DNA from: Aquilaria yunnanensis
Lineage: Eukaryota; Streptophyta; Magnoliopsida; Malvales; Thymelaeaceae
Direction: 5' to 3'
NCBI GenBank assembly: GCA_039654915.1
Contig: CM077599.1
Coordinates: 70,524,001-70,588,000 of the forward strand
DNA: 64,000 bases
Each line of letters begins with the position of its first letter. Position 1 is the first letter of the stretch. Positions 22,813 to 34,744 of this stretch are shown here, piece by piece. The notes below the pieces were generated by a model. The model was not told the origin of the DNA. It did no database searches and saw only the letters and a program-made list of their open reading frames with translations. The translations under genes and the position numbers were made by a program.

Positions 22813-25055
22813 CACATTTAATCCTTATAAATATGAAAGGATCCTTATATATACACAAGACTTAATAATAGGTCTAAAATAAAGAAGGTAATTTTCAGAA
22901 ACGATCCATTAGACGTCTTTGTTGCAATGGCCTGTGTTTTTAGCTTATGAGTTCAGTAAGGATTTCCTAACACCGTGGACTTTGAACAATGGATAAAGAA
23001 TCATTACGGCAAGTTTAGCTTAATTTACTAAATAAGAAATAGAAAAGACATTCGTTAGCTTCACCCCCACGGCTGCTGACCGAAGACTATTTTAAGAGCA
23101 GCAGGAGAAGACGAATCTCTTGACCCCCAAGAAATGCTCAGATCCAACGGACTTTTCCGGGGCTTAGCCGCTCAGGTGACCCAACCTACCTGCCTACGTA
23201 TATATTCTTAAATACAAATAACTAGGTTTAGCTAGATTTTATCTAAATTGACATCAAAACTTCCATATCATGTAGCAGATCAGAGTTCGAAGTCTTTTAC
23301 CTGTACAGGAGGTTTTTGCCTTTTGCACTCAATGAGCAGGTTTAAGAAACTTTTTTTTTTTTTTTGTAAATTTCTTAACACAAAAAAATGATGATGATAA
23401 TAATAACAATACTAATAAGTAAGCTTCTTTTTTTATTTTTTGTTTCCATCCAAGGAATAAGTTAGCTATTTAAAAGTAATTTTCAAATAATTAGTTGATA
23501 CATATTTTTAGCGCGGAAATTAAATTTTGGGGTTTAGCACCTTGAGCTTAGTTCAAACTATAAGATGTGAAAATTGAGATTTTCTTTCACCATGGAATGT
23601 AAGTTCATGATTTTTGGATTGATACAAGCGCATATACCTTACGTTCGGTCTGACATTTGCCTTTTGTTTTTCTTTTCAAAATCCTTTTCTTTTCTTTTTT
23701 TCTTTTGACAAAAGGTATAAATATTATACTAAATGAAAAAAAATTTAAAAAATCACATGGCATACTAGAATCATTAAAATTTGTCTTGCAGTTCTTGCAA
23801 GCTTGAAATGATTCACACGAACAAGTTTGTCAAAACAAATTTTGTGCACCACCTGTCGCACAGAATATTGGACCTCTTTGTGACATGTGATAGATGACCA
23901 CACTATGGAAGTAATTTTACATATTTTCTCCAAGGCTTATTTCTTGTTAAAGTTCATTCTTAACCAATAATTCATCTCTCCTTCTCCTTATCTGACGATG
24001 AAGACCTAGCTAATTCATAGTCCTAACAACGACTTTCCTAGAAAAGGTGCAACTAAAAAATAAGTGATAACGACTCTCCTCCATACTCAAACAAATTAAG
24101 AGGGTGAAGTATCTACTCAAAAAAATTTTATAAGACTCCGGTTGCAATTTAACCATTTATAGATATCTGGAATTTTAAAGCCACTTGAACACGGGCCTTT
24201 TGCTTGGGATGTCTCAGTGCGTTGCCAGATAAGCTAGGAACGTAAGACCGTGAAGGTATATTAGGAAGAGATTTTTTGTGGAATTGTGGATTACGGAAAG
24301 AGAGACTTTGGTGATTTGGGATAACTAATTATGGCTAGATTTATGGAAGAAATTGTTCACTTAACTATTCTGTTATAGACTACAATCGGATGGGATATAT
24401 AGACGGTATCAAGTGGAGTATATACTTCATGTATTCATAGTCAAATCCCCACAAAAGAACACCACATTAATACTAAACGCATATATTTTTTGGTAAACTT
24501 AATTACACTTAAACTTGAGAAAATACTATTAACAAGCCTTCAAAACACTGTCATTAAGGTAGTCCATTAATTTTGTATTTGTAAAAAGCATGTAACTTTC
24601 AAAGGAGTCATTCAACGATCAATCTCCGTATAAAAAAGACTTGAAAGGCTAGTAGATGCTGAATGCTGATGGGTTCTTAAACTCCAAACTGAATATATTA
24701 ATATCATGAACGGACCACAAACATTGAACAACCATTGAATCCAGTGACCCACATAATTGTTTAATGGATGTGATCTTGCTTGGATTTTCTTTCCTTTTTC
24801 TTTTTTCCATAAAACCTCCTTCTAGAAGAGCCTTCCTCTCCAAGGAGTGGAGGTGAACCATCCATTTGAGTTAAAAGGGCAACTAATAATAATAATAAAA
24901 CCATTCGTTTGCGTTTAATATTGGTATATGATATGACTAATTTTCTATTTTAATTTGCAAAATATAAATAGCCGATTCTTTTAAATTACAATACCATGTT
25001 GGGTCATACCAATTAGGCCCCAGTATGTGGATCTGGTACAAGGAATTGGTTCACG
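22813..25055. other. Mostly empty; one exon-like snippet at 23134-23175
   Basis: No gene recognised. At 23134-23175 a 14-codon frame with a presequence-like peptide (MLRSNGLFRGLAAQ) is followed at once by a possible donor, CAG|GTGACC. It sits in a locally GC-richer patch (23060-23200). It could be a stranded first exon, but no matching second exon was found. Poly-T lies at about 23350-23366 and short ATG/ATA triplet runs at 23388-23405. Confidence 0.4.
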
Positions 25056-25059
25056 AAGA

Positions 25060-25755
25060 ATCTTATACCTAGTTCATTTAAATTTAAGTCAATTGACCTC
25101 AAAATAATTTATTTTTATTTTTACATTTTTTTATTTGAAATTAATTTTAATTCAAATTTAATATTATGTAGTTGCAATAATCTATTGAAAATACAATTTT
25201 TATAGTCTTACTAAGTTTTTATGACATTTTCTACTTTAAGACATTAAAAAAATTCATAAAAATTTAACAACATCATGAAAACTTACTTTCAAATAGATTA
25301 TTGCATCTACATAATATTAACTTTCAAATGAAATTAATTTCAAGTAAAAAAGATATAAAAGTAAAAATAAGTCCATTGACTTAAGTTAAAAAAAATTAAC
25401 CCTAAAATTCGAGTCAATTCGTGATAGTCAATTCGTTTTAACTCAAGTCCTAATTTATTTTTAATTTTATATTTTTTCCCCTAAAATCAATTTCATTTGA
25501 AAGCCAATATTATATAGATACAATTATCCATTTGAAAGTAAATTTTCATGATATTATTCAATTTTTATAAATTTTTCTTTTTTAATGCCTTAAATTAGAA
25601 AAATTTATAAAAATTTAGTTTGATTACAAAAATTGTATTTTTAATGGATTATTACAGTATTGAGTTTTAATTAAAATTAATTTCAGGTAAAAAAGATGTA
25701 TAAAAAAAAATAGGTCATTTCAGAATCAATTAACTTAAGTTAAAACGAACTGAGT
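25060..25755. mobile_element. Two adjacent family B MITEs
   Basis: Two direct copies (25060-25395 and 25431-25755) of the foldback family also seen at 10500-10880. Each starts with an AACTTAAGTCAATTGAC-like phrase and ends with its inverse (TTAACTTAAGTTAAAA). The copies have diverged, so they look like separate insertions or an old duplication. Confidence 0.65.
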
Positions 25756-25929
25756 GTAACAATATGTTTGACTTTACAAATGCCCTACCCCTGAAAATTC
25801 ATTTTAGCCCTTTATTTTGATTTTAATCTCCTACATGTCCCCATCCTACCATCGCGTTCTACAACACCAACCGCCTCCACTCCGCTTGCAGCTCCATCAG
25901 CATCGTTTCTTCCTTGCTGCTCATCGTCA

Positions 25930-26222
25930 TCGTTCATCGGCATCCCTCCATCACACAGTGATGGAAACAACGGCGACAATGAAAAGCCGATTGATGTGAT
26001 GATTTCGGTGGCAAAGGAGAACATAGACATTTTCATAGAGTACGGGGAGCTCGAGAAGGCGTTGGGGAAAGAGAAAATGGCGACGAAGTGATTGAGGATG
26101 TCTTTAGGGTGATGGACAAGGACGGAGATGGGAGACTAAATCACAAGGATCTGAATAGTTCTTTGAAATGGGCTGGGTTCGAAGCCAAGGATAAGGATAT
26201 CGGAGCAATGGTTAGATTGGCT
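25930..26222 (+). pseudogene. EF-hand calcium-binding protein gene fragment cut by a Copia LTR
   Basis: Frame one reads PIDVMISVAKENIDIFIEYG from about 25986. After a one-base shift near 26075 the frame continues as NGDEVIEDVFRVMDKDGDG, then WAGFEAKDKDIGAMVRL. The loop DKDGDGRLNHKD (26115-26150) has acidic residues at EF-hand positions 1, 3, 5 and 12, so it is a recognisable calcium-binding loop of the calmodulin-like type. The fragment stops at 26222 where a Copia LTR begins with TGTTAAGG. The N-terminal part upstream (25810-25930) is out of frame and not recognisable. The rest of the gene was not found downstream of the retrotransposon. It is non-functional as it stands; the exact parent family is uncertain. 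Confidence 0.65.
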
Positions 26223-26431
26223 TGTTAAGGAGTTTGGGAGCTATTGCCTCTCGTGCACACGTGGATATTAACACCCTTGTATATGATTGTGTTTATTGTT
26301 GTACTTAGCTTTATCTTGCTTGTGTTTTACATATAGTTAAACTCTATCTATAAAGTGTTATGTAAACGAAGTTTGCCTCTGAGAGGTTGGGGCGGTTGCA
26401 ATATCTTTGCCTATCATTATCGAACTTTACA
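26223..26431 (+). repeat. Copia 5' LTR
   Basis: It begins TGTTAAGG and ends TTTACA (TG...CA ends), about 209 bp, and lies directly before a primer-binding site. An internal CTATCTATAAAGTG may be the TATA region. No second LTR was found in the window, so the element is incomplete. Confidence 0.7.
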
Positions 26432-26443
26432 TGGTATCAAAGC
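26432..26443 (+). other. Copia primer-binding site (initiator Met tRNA)
   Basis: TGGTATCAAAGC differs by one base from the usual plant Copia site TGGTATCAGAGC and abuts the LTR end. Confidence 0.8.
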
Positions 26444-26464
26444 CTACCTCTTTTGACCTCCAGC

Positions 26465-28760
26465 CATGTCAAACATCAACTCCACTTTCTCTTCTTTGAC
26501 TTCGCCCTCAGCTGTTCCTGCCAATCCACCCTCCTTGCTGCCGTCACCCTCAATGAATCTTGGACATCTTCTGAATGTCCGCCTCATTAGAGAAAAATTA
26601 TTTACTATAGAAAGCGCAATTTCTTCCTTATCTCAGAGGCCAATGCCTCATTGGTTATGTGGATGGAACCTTAGAGTGTCCACCTCAATTCATTGCTGCT
26701 GAAGGAGAGTTACAATCGACATCGAATGCTTCACAAGTTATAAACCCAGCATACCAAATATGGTTTCAACAGGACTAAATGGTCCTCAGCTCTCTTCTCT
26801 CCTCTCTTTCAGAAGAGATTTTCAGCCAGGTAGTGTTTATGGCCACAACGAGAGAAGTATGGATTGCCCTTGAAAGGATATTCTCCTCCCAGTCGTAGGC
26901 CCGAGTCATGCAAATCAGGCTTCAGCTGTCGACATTGTAGAAGAAGGATCTTTCTATTGCTGATTATTATCAACGCACCAAGAGTCTCGCGAATACATTA
27001 GCTGCTATAGGAAAGCCTCTTCAGGAGTACGAAGTCGTATAATACCTTCTTGCTGGTTTCAGATAAAAATACGATCCATTGGTCACTTCCGTCATAACCA
27101 GGTCTGAACCGATTTCTCTGAATGACTTATATGGCTATCTTTTAAGTTATGAACTCCGGCCGGAGCACCACAACACAATTGTCCAGAATCCTACTGGAGC
27201 TTCTGGACCTTCGGCAAACGTTGCTTCGAGAAATAATTTCAATCAGTTAAGACATAATGGTGGAAGGAACACTAATCCGAGAAGATGAAAGGGGCGTGAC
27301 TGCGGAAGACATAATCAACGTGACTCAAGTAATATAGACCCAAGAGTCGTCTGTCAGGTCTACAAGAAATCAAGTCACTCGGCCATCTTCTGCTTTCACA
27401 GGTTTGATCACTCGTATCAAGCCGAATCTAGTCATTTTGCGGCAGTAGCTTCCACACCGTCCTATCAGATAGATCCTAACTGGTACACAGATTCGGGTGC
27501 CAACAATCATATCACTGCCGACCTGAGCAATCTTATCATCAGTGAAAAATACAACGGCCCTGATCAAGTACAAGCTGGTAATTGAGCAAGTTTGCCAATC
27601 AACCATATTGGTCATTCTCATATTTTGACTCCGTACTCTTTTTTAAAACTCAACAATGTCTTGCATGTACCCCAAATAAGGAAAAACCTAATATCTGTTA
27701 ACAAACTTACTCATGACAATAATGCTTTTGTTGAGTTTCACCCTCATTGTTTCTTTGTCAATGGCCAAGTTACGAAGACAAAGCTTCTACAAAGACCATA
27801 TAAAAATGGCTTGTATTTGATGCCCGGCTCTTCTCCTTAATAGCAATCTCCGTCGTCATTCCTTGGTGAAAAGGTCATTTATAACCAGTGGCACAAGAGA
27901 CTTGGTCATCCATCATCTTCCATTGTTTCCAAAATTATTTACCTCAATAAGCTCCCTTGTGAGAAACAAACTTTATTTACTGTTTGTGATGTTTGCCAAC
28001 AGGCCAAGAGTCATCAATTGCCATTCAATAATTCTAATTATATGTCAAAAGAACCTTTAGATCTTGTGCTCTCAGATGTTTGGGGACCATCTTCTATTTC
28101 CATTAATGATTATCGTTATTATATTTGCTTTATCGATAACTTTAGTAAATTTGTTTGGTTCTATCCCTTATCTTGCAAATCTGATGTTGAGAAAATTTTC
28201 TTTCAATGGTAAGCACATGTTGAACGTTTGTTAGACAGGAAAATCAAGAAAATCCAAACCGATTGGGGAGGAGAATATCAAAAACTTTATTCCTATTTCC
28301 TATCTAGTGGCATTGACCACAGGGTGTCCTGCCCTCATACTCACCAACAAAATGGCACAGTCGAACTTAAGCATCGCCACATAGTTGAAATTGGTACGGC
28401 ACTCCTTTCCCATGCCTCTATGCTTCTCAAATTTTAGGGCAATGCTTTTCAAACTGCATGTTACCTCATAAATCGCTTACCTAGTCCCGTCATTAACAAT
28501 GTTTTCCCTATAGAGTGATTATTTCATGTAAAACCTAACTATTCCTTTTTGAAAATTTTTAGCTATGCATGCTGGCCCTATCTTAGACCATATAATTCAA
28601 CCAAACTAGCATTTTGTTCGAAACAATGTATATTCTTGGGTTACAGCAACAAACACAAGGGATGTAAATGCCTCTTTATGCCTTCTATCTGTGTGTATAT
28701 ATCTAGAAATGTTATTTTCGATGAGACTTTATTTCCTTTTGCTCAACACTCATATGCATC
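26465..28760 (+). mobile_element. Ty1/Copia gag-protease-integrase remnant
   Basis: Starting at ATG 26466, a gag with UBN2-like features is seen (MQIRLQL, KSLANTLAAIGKPLQ, SLNDLYGYLLSYEL), followed by a CCHC knuckle that has lost its second Cys (CQVYKKSSHSAIFC, about 27355-27397). A protease motif YTDSGANNHIT starts near 27482. The integrase region has its zinc motif (WHKRLGHPS, then CDVCQQAKSH) and core pieces (SDVWGPSS, TDWGGEY, NGTVELKHRH). Frame-breaking stops occur throughout (for example near 27288, 27585, 27840, 28210 and 28437), so it is not coding. Reverse transcriptase and RNase H are missing; after integrase the sequence jumps back to gag. Confidence 0.85.
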
Positions 28761-28763
28761 TAC

Positions 28764-29104
28764 GAGTTATGAACTCCATCTCGAGCACCACAACACAATT
28801 GTCCAGAATCTTATTGGAGCTTTTGGACCTTCGGCAAACGTTGCCTCAAGAAATAATTTCAATCAGTCAAGACGTGGTGGTGGGAGGAACACAAATCCGA
28901 GAAGATGGAGGATGCGTGGCCGAGGAAGACATAATCAACGTGACTCAAGTAATATGGGCCCAAGAGTCGTCTGTCAGATCTGCAAGAAATTAAGTCACTC
29001 AGCCATCTCCTGCTTCCACAGGTTTGATCACTCTTATCAAGCTGAATCCAGTCGTTTTGCGGCAGTAGCTTCCACACTGTCCTATTAGATAGATCCTAAC
29101 TTGT
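28764..29104 (+). repeat. Second copy of the Copia gag zinc-knuckle segment, after integrase
   Basis: This 340-bp stretch repeats 27147-27487: the same SYEL..EHHNTIVQN start, Arg/Gly-rich linker, CCHC knuckle and IDPN end, with roughly nine bases in ten matching by eye. Here the knuckle is complete (CQICKKLSHSAISC), and the linker has no stop where the upstream copy has one. It joins the integrase tail at about 28762. Confidence 0.9.
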
Positions 29105-29105
29105 A

Positions 29106-30740
29106 CCATTTCTTAGTTTTATAGGTCACATTGCATCTTTTGAGGGCAAATAGGAACAATGAGCAAACATTGGGGACTAATTTGGATGAAACAGCAAATT
29201 AGAGGATTAAGGAGAAAAAAGAAGTAGAAGCAGCACAAAGTGCGACCACATCACAAAAAGTACGATTGCACTTCAAGATGACCAAATTCACCTAAGAAGA
29301 CCAGGTGCAATCACACTATAAAAGTATAACCACACTTTTTCTGTTGAAGGCAAAACTGTGACCACAATAGGGAATGTGTGATTGCACTTCAAATCCGGAC
29401 AATATGAAGGACCATATTCTCAAAGAAGTAATTGTGGAGCTCAAGGACCCACAATCTTCACCCACTCTCAATGCCATTGGAGGATTGGAAGAGAATTAAA
29501 TAGAACAATGCCAATCTTTGTATTTTGGAAGATGTTAGCTAGGGTTTTAGAAGAACACATTTTTCATCTTTTGTAGCCTTCTTTTGGAGAAACTAAGGTT
29601 ATTATTATAGTTTTTGTTCATCACCATCTTGGAATTCTTGCTACTTTGGAGGAAGAGCTAAGAGTGTCTTGGAGATCAAGATATTCATTCTAAAAGGGGT
29701 TTTGGTTCTTTCCTTACTCTTTTTATTCTTTGAGTTGTTAGATATTATGTTAAATCCAAAAATGATGTTTCTTTTCCCATTAGCTATGGAGTAGTCTGTT
29801 TAGCACTTTCTATGGTTGTAATGACTTGATATTGGTGTTGATGGTTAATTTCATGAATGGGTATCTAGTTTTTTCTTCAATATTTGTTTATTCCTTGCCT
29901 TGTTCTTGAATGTTACTTGATACTGGTTGTAATGACTTGATATTAGTGTTGATGGTTGATTTCATGAATGGGTATCTAGTTTTTTTCTTCAATATTTGTT
30001 TATTCCTTGCCTTGTTCTTGAATGATACTTGATTGGTTGATGGCCATAATCAATTAAGGCCTTGGATTTCTCTTTATGCTTAGGAAACTGAGAGGGAAAT
30101 TAGACCTAGGTAAGGAATGTAACATATTGGGACATAGTTGGGAGATTTGTTTCAAGTGTTAGGGTGTTGGTAAATGGAACATATAATGCCTTTTTTTAAG
30201 ATAGTACTAGAGATGAGAATCCTTGCTATGTTAAGGTAGAGAGAGAGTTCCTTAGCTTGGGAAAGCAAGGAAACAAGGAACATATAGCACCAACAAGTAA
30301 AGACGACTGGGACTTAGGATTATTTCACCATCAGTCCAATTCAAGTTATGAAAACTATAGGAAGTGTACTTAGTTAAGTTAAGAAAACTCTTAAAAAGTG
30401 TGAGTTTATGAGGTAGGTTAGTGCTAGATTTGAATTGGCTAATTAGGTAATTTAGGATTTATAATTTGGGTAATTCTTAGATTAACTCTCGTTATTATTG
30501 TTAGTTTAGCCAAGATCAACTGTGCAAAGTTTTGGCAATTGTTCAAACCTCTCTACAATCCTCATGGGATTAACACTCACTCTCCCATACTACAAAACGA
30601 TCGGCACACTTGCAAATATAATATGGTTTTAAGACATATTGCACACCCATTTCTTCTCCAAGGGGAAAAGTCAACCAATGACCACTGTCATTTCAAGCCG
30701 GCACCCAAACTCCTAACCGTCTAGCTTGTAAAAAAGTGGA
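29106..30740 (+). repeat. Probable Ty3-type LTR or untranslated sequence
   Basis: No coding. The tract ending CTCTCTACAATCCTCATGGG, then ACACTCACTCTCCCATACTA, then CGGCACACTTGC (30548-30615) is a style of sequence common at the 3' end of long plant Ty3 LTRs (Athila/Tat-like). A tandem duplication lies inside it. Exact ends and a partner LTR were not found. Confidence 0.45.
29814..30036 (+). repeat. Tandem duplication, two 111-bp copies
   Basis: Copies at 29814-29924 and 29925-30036 both start GGTTGTAATGACTTGATATT and include CATGAATGGGTATCTAG and CCTTGCCTTGTTCTTGAATG. Few differences are seen. Confidence 0.9.
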
Positions 30741-30803
30741 GGTGTTAATGGTGTCCAGAGATGATGCACTAGTTGAGCTTGTCTTAAGGGAAGGAAAACT
30801 CTG

Positions 30804-31253
30804 CTATGGCTTATTACGAAAAGCATCAATCTCTTGTTGGAGTAATCGATTCTTATCCTCCAAATCTTCCAACTCTTTCGATAATGCTTTAACTTGACTA
30901 GAATGTTGCTCCTTATCTGTGCTCAATTGTTTCAAGGTGTTCAAATATTGGCTTCCCAAACCTTTAATGGTATTCTCAACTTTTTTATCCTTAACCCCTT
31001 GACTAAGTTGAATTTCCTCCAACTGGGTTTTCAAATTAGAGATATGTGTTTCAAGTTCTGCTAGCCTTAAGCTATCAACTTGGTTAGCCATTGATTGCAA
31101 AGCTTGAGGACAATGTTTCTTCACCACCTTAAAAAGAATGTCTCGAAAACACGGCAAAGTAGATGTGGTGCTTGAAGTACTAGCCCCCAATTGTTGTTGT
31201 TGTTGTTGCCATTCGACTATACACTCTTCTTGTAAGTAATATTGTTCAACCAC
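30804..31253 (-). CDS. Coiled-coil protein, probably an accessory ORF of a retrotransposon
   Basis: A 149-codon frame. After a Gln run (residues 16-21) and a Ser/Thr stretch, residues 60-149 form a heptad-patterned coiled coil (LAELETHISNLKTQLEEI, then LSKELEDLEDKNRLLQQEI). The frame continues upstream past a single TAA at 31260-31262 (FLTRECYQQLDTPIRELDDE), so the protein was once longer and this copy is probably a pseudogene. It lies antisense and just downstream of LTR-like sequence. Antisense or extra ORFs are known in Tat-lineage Ty3 elements, which is the basis for the guess. A captured host fragment is the alternative. No specific family was recognised. Confidence 0.45.
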   Translation of the reverse strand: MVEQYYLQEECIVEWQQQQQQLGASTSSTTSTLPCFRDILFKVVKKHCPQALQSMANQVDSLRLAELETHISNLKTQLEEIQLSQGVKDKKVENTIKGLGSQYLNTLKQLSTDKEQHSSQVKALSKELEDLEDKNRLLQQEIDAFRNKP

Positions 31254-31563
31254 AAATTGTTACTCATCATCAAGCTCACGAATGGGTGTATCAAGCTGCT
31301 GATAACATTCCCTAGTCAAAAACTCATTGTCTAAACACTAGTTAGAAAGGTCACCATTCTCTCTTTTATTAGACTCTAGATTAAAAGGCTTCTTGCCCTC
31401 TTTGATAGAAGCTTTGGACGAAAAGTAGCTGGCTTTATCCTTAACATCTTCAAAATAAAAACCTCATATGGAAATTCACAACATACAGAGCAGGGCAAAC
31501 AACAAAACTTAGGACGCCAATCAACTAGAAAAAGCCATTCGATGCAAGCACTATGGGAAACAG

Positions 31564-31566
<3 letters not shown>

Positions 31567-31595
<29 letters not shown>
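31567..31595. repeat. (GA)n microsatellite
   Basis: About 14 GA dinucleotides without interruption. Confidence 0.95.
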
Positions 31596-31598
<3 letters not shown>

Positions 31599-31599
31599 A

Positions 31600-34001
31600 A
31601 CAAATACTAAAAAACACAACAAAGAAGATTACGGGCAAATGAGTGAACTAGAAAAAAGCGAAAAAAAAAAAATTAGCAATTAGAACCGGATAAGCCATGG
31701 GCAGAGAGAGGACTTAGCGAATAGAGGAATCGGCAATTGCACGGGTGAATGGTTTGGGATCCATTCCCCTTTTTAAAATGCCAATTTTTTTTTTGGTGTT
31801 TTAAAACTTTATTTATTTTTATATTTCAGTCCTAAAATTTTTCAATTTTATAAATGAGTCACAAAACTTTGCAGCTACATTAATAATTAGTCCTAAAACA
31901 TTTCACTTTTCCAAACAAGTCCTAACACTTTATAACCGTATAAACAGTTAATCATAAAATCGATCATTTTTTGAAACTAGCTGTTTTCTTAAATTATAAC
32001 TAAACTTAATAACTATCTTCCAACAAATTCAAATTGTTAATAATTTTTTAGGAGTAAATGGATCATTTACATTATTAATTTTTTTTTCTATAAGTTATAT
32101 TCTTATTCCGTAATTATCTTGCAATAAAATTATATTCTAACAATTAATAATTTTACAAAACATTAGAACCATTTTAGAAAAGTTACAAGTTTTACGGCTC
32201 AAATAGAAAAACTGGACATGCTTTGGAACTGAAGATGACCTTCGATCATAATGTTATATATTACATTTAGAAGATTCCATGATACAATTTTTCTTACATT
32301 TATATATTACGTTTTTGGGATATTTTGTGTGAAATTTTTTTTTTATTAGTCTTATTGTTAAGAAATCTAAATTAATAAATATCTCGTTTTACATTTAGTG
32401 GGTAGACGATGATACATTTTTTTAGGATATTTTGTGAAAAAAATCTATCGTTGTCGGTGGTTGATGGAAATGTAACATATGGGGTTCATGGACCCCTTTT
32501 TCTATAAAAAAAAATAGTAACAAAAGATAAATAGTCTAGTAACTAGACTCATTTTAATTTTTTAATAGACCCCATAATTTTCATAAAAATTATTGGAGTA
32601 CAAGAATGTGTTTCTCTTACATCAATAAAGATTTAAAAAACATGAGTTACTTTCTTCCCTCCACTAACAATTAAAAGTATGATAGAAGTTCTATACTAAC
32701 CCTTGAACTTTCTTACATTTCCTATCAAGACATTTAACTCCTTTTTCCATTTTTTTTTCCGAACATATAGAAAAGTTATTTAGCTTGTTGGGTACAAAAT
32801 AAAGTCAATAAGCCAAATCAGAAAAAATGTATAAGTGGTAAAAGGGAATTTTTGTCTTTTACATTCTATATAACATGAACATTTCGCTCATTTTCTTCGT
32901 ATTTCATACAATTTTCTAACTCTCATTAAAGTCATTTGATTAAGGGTATAAAAAATGCTAAAACAAGGCGTTTTACATATTTTCTTTTAAAAAGTATTTT
33001 TCTCATCATTATATTATAGTATATATAAATTTATAAGTATTGACAGGTATTGAGGAGCCGGGGAAGGCAATTTATAGTACATGCCAATGTCATCCTACTA
33101 ATTTTGTCTTCATTCAATTTGTTGACAGGTATTGAGGGAACCAGGGAAGGCAAATGGAAATATTAAGTCCACTAAGTTGTAATTTGTTAACGGAACTAAT
33201 GGCAACACATGTAACACTCAATATCTTAAAACTCTTCTAAACAACTCATAAAGCCCCAACATGCATACAGACTAATAATGGGAATCCATTAATTTCGATT
33301 AACAGCAAACAAACTCGTTAGTTATATATGTATGCGGACCCCTTTTATATAAATTTTGGATCCACCATTAGTCTTTGTTTCTAGTTTTAAGGAATTCAAA
33401 TTAATTATCATTCCTTATTTTTAATGTCAAACAATTTTTAGTCTAATTGACAATGAGTAACGCATGGGCAAAAAAAAAACACAAAATTGGTTTAGACATC
33501 TGTCATTATGGTGCCTACTTCTGTTATTCTGACATTTATTTATAGTCTTAACATTGTTTTCCCATATTTAACAAATGTTGTCATTTAACGACAGCTACAA
33601 TTTAGTTTTATATATTATTTTATGATATTTTAGACACTCAACTTATTATACTAGATATTTAAATATCACAAACATATAGACTAGACACTTCTTACCAGAT
33701 TTAGGCACTAAATCTATCATACTAATCATTCAATCACTATAATTGGATAATTAGACACTATAAATGGATAATTAGACACTATAAATTTGTGGATTAGATA
33801 ATCATCTACCATAATTAGATATTTGATCATAATCAAATACTTGAACATCATAAAAACCTGAAATACATACTTAAACATGTTGGTTAACATAGTTGAATGC
33901 TCTCCAAACGTTTACAGAAGCAAACTAATCTTTTACTCTCACCAACACACATAAATATTTTCGTTCTAATTGATTCTTAATATAAGAAAATATATATAGG
34001 A
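31600..34001. other. AT-rich stretch without genes; small direct repeats
   Basis: Seen inside: a direct repeat of about 30 bp (TTGACAGGTATTGAGG, then GGGAAGGCAA) at 33040-33068 and 33122-33153; and degenerate short repeats around 33600-33870, clearest as GGATAATTAGACACTATAAA twice at about 33744-33785. The stretch 31800-32220 has weak foldback symmetry. No coding was recognised. Confidence 0.5.
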
Positions 34002-34422
34002 GTAGGTGTGGAAACGAATTGAGTCTTTTATCAAATTTTTCGAGCTCAAGCTTGATTTTTTTGTTATCAAGCCAAGTTTAATGAGTTTCGAGCCGAGCTG
34101 AGCTTCGAGCTTCATTTTAAGTTGGAATTCTTATCGAGTCAAGCTTTGAGTCTAATCCTATTTAACTCAAACTCTTATCAAGCCTAACGGGTCTAATATT
34201 TTTAATATAAAGCTAAATTATTTTTATATTTTAATATACTTAAACCTTAAAATTTTAATTTTTATTCTTTAAATTGAGCTTGAATATCAAATCAAGCTTT
34301 AATTGAGCTCAAATCTTAAATCAAGTTTCAAGCCAATTAAACTGAGTTGAATTTGAACTTTTTTAAGTCAAGCTTCAAATTTGAAATATTCGGACTTAGA
34401 CTCATATCGTTTACACCCTTAC
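34002..34422. mobile_element. Non-autonomous hAT-like MITE, CAAGC/GAGCT-rich
   Basis: The left end (GTAGGTGTGGAAACGA) and the inverse of the right end (TCGTTTACACCCTTAC) match imperfectly. The interior alternates TCAAGCTT, GAGCTC and TCGAGCC phrases on both strands, forming a foldback, as in many plant hAT-derived MITEs. No target duplication could be fixed. Confidence 0.5.
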
Positions 34423-34429
34423 ATGGGAG

Positions 34430-34660
34430 GCGTGTAAGCGGGACCTTGAACGGCATGGAGCGACACATGACAATTGGAATTGGCAGGCCGCCCTTGTCAC
34501 TGGAGCTAAGGACAAAACTAGTCATACGCGTTCCGTCTATTTCCTTTAAAGACTCCCAGAATTTGGAAATATTTTCCTGTGATCCGTATACCACTCTTAT
34601 TCTATTGCTTTAGGCCTTTGGCCCACAAATTTCCAGCTTATCTCAATGAGATCCATTATT
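34430..34660. other. GC-richer, possibly coding fragment of unknown origin
   Basis: Base composition is more even than the surroundings and both strands have an open frame of about 60 codons. The minus frame (FWESLKEIDGTRMTSFVL) reads more like protein than the plus frame, but no family was recognised and there is no start or splice support. Confidence 0.25.
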
Positions 34661-34744
34661 TTAAGGAAAATCAGTGTCATCCGTTTTCCTGTGTATGACT
34701 CAGCATCATTTGAAAGTAAGTAAAATTTTGATTATATTTGAAAG

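Noticed and set aside
28859..29077. Minus-strand ORF
   Set aside because: It is the antisense shadow of the duplicated Copia gag segment.
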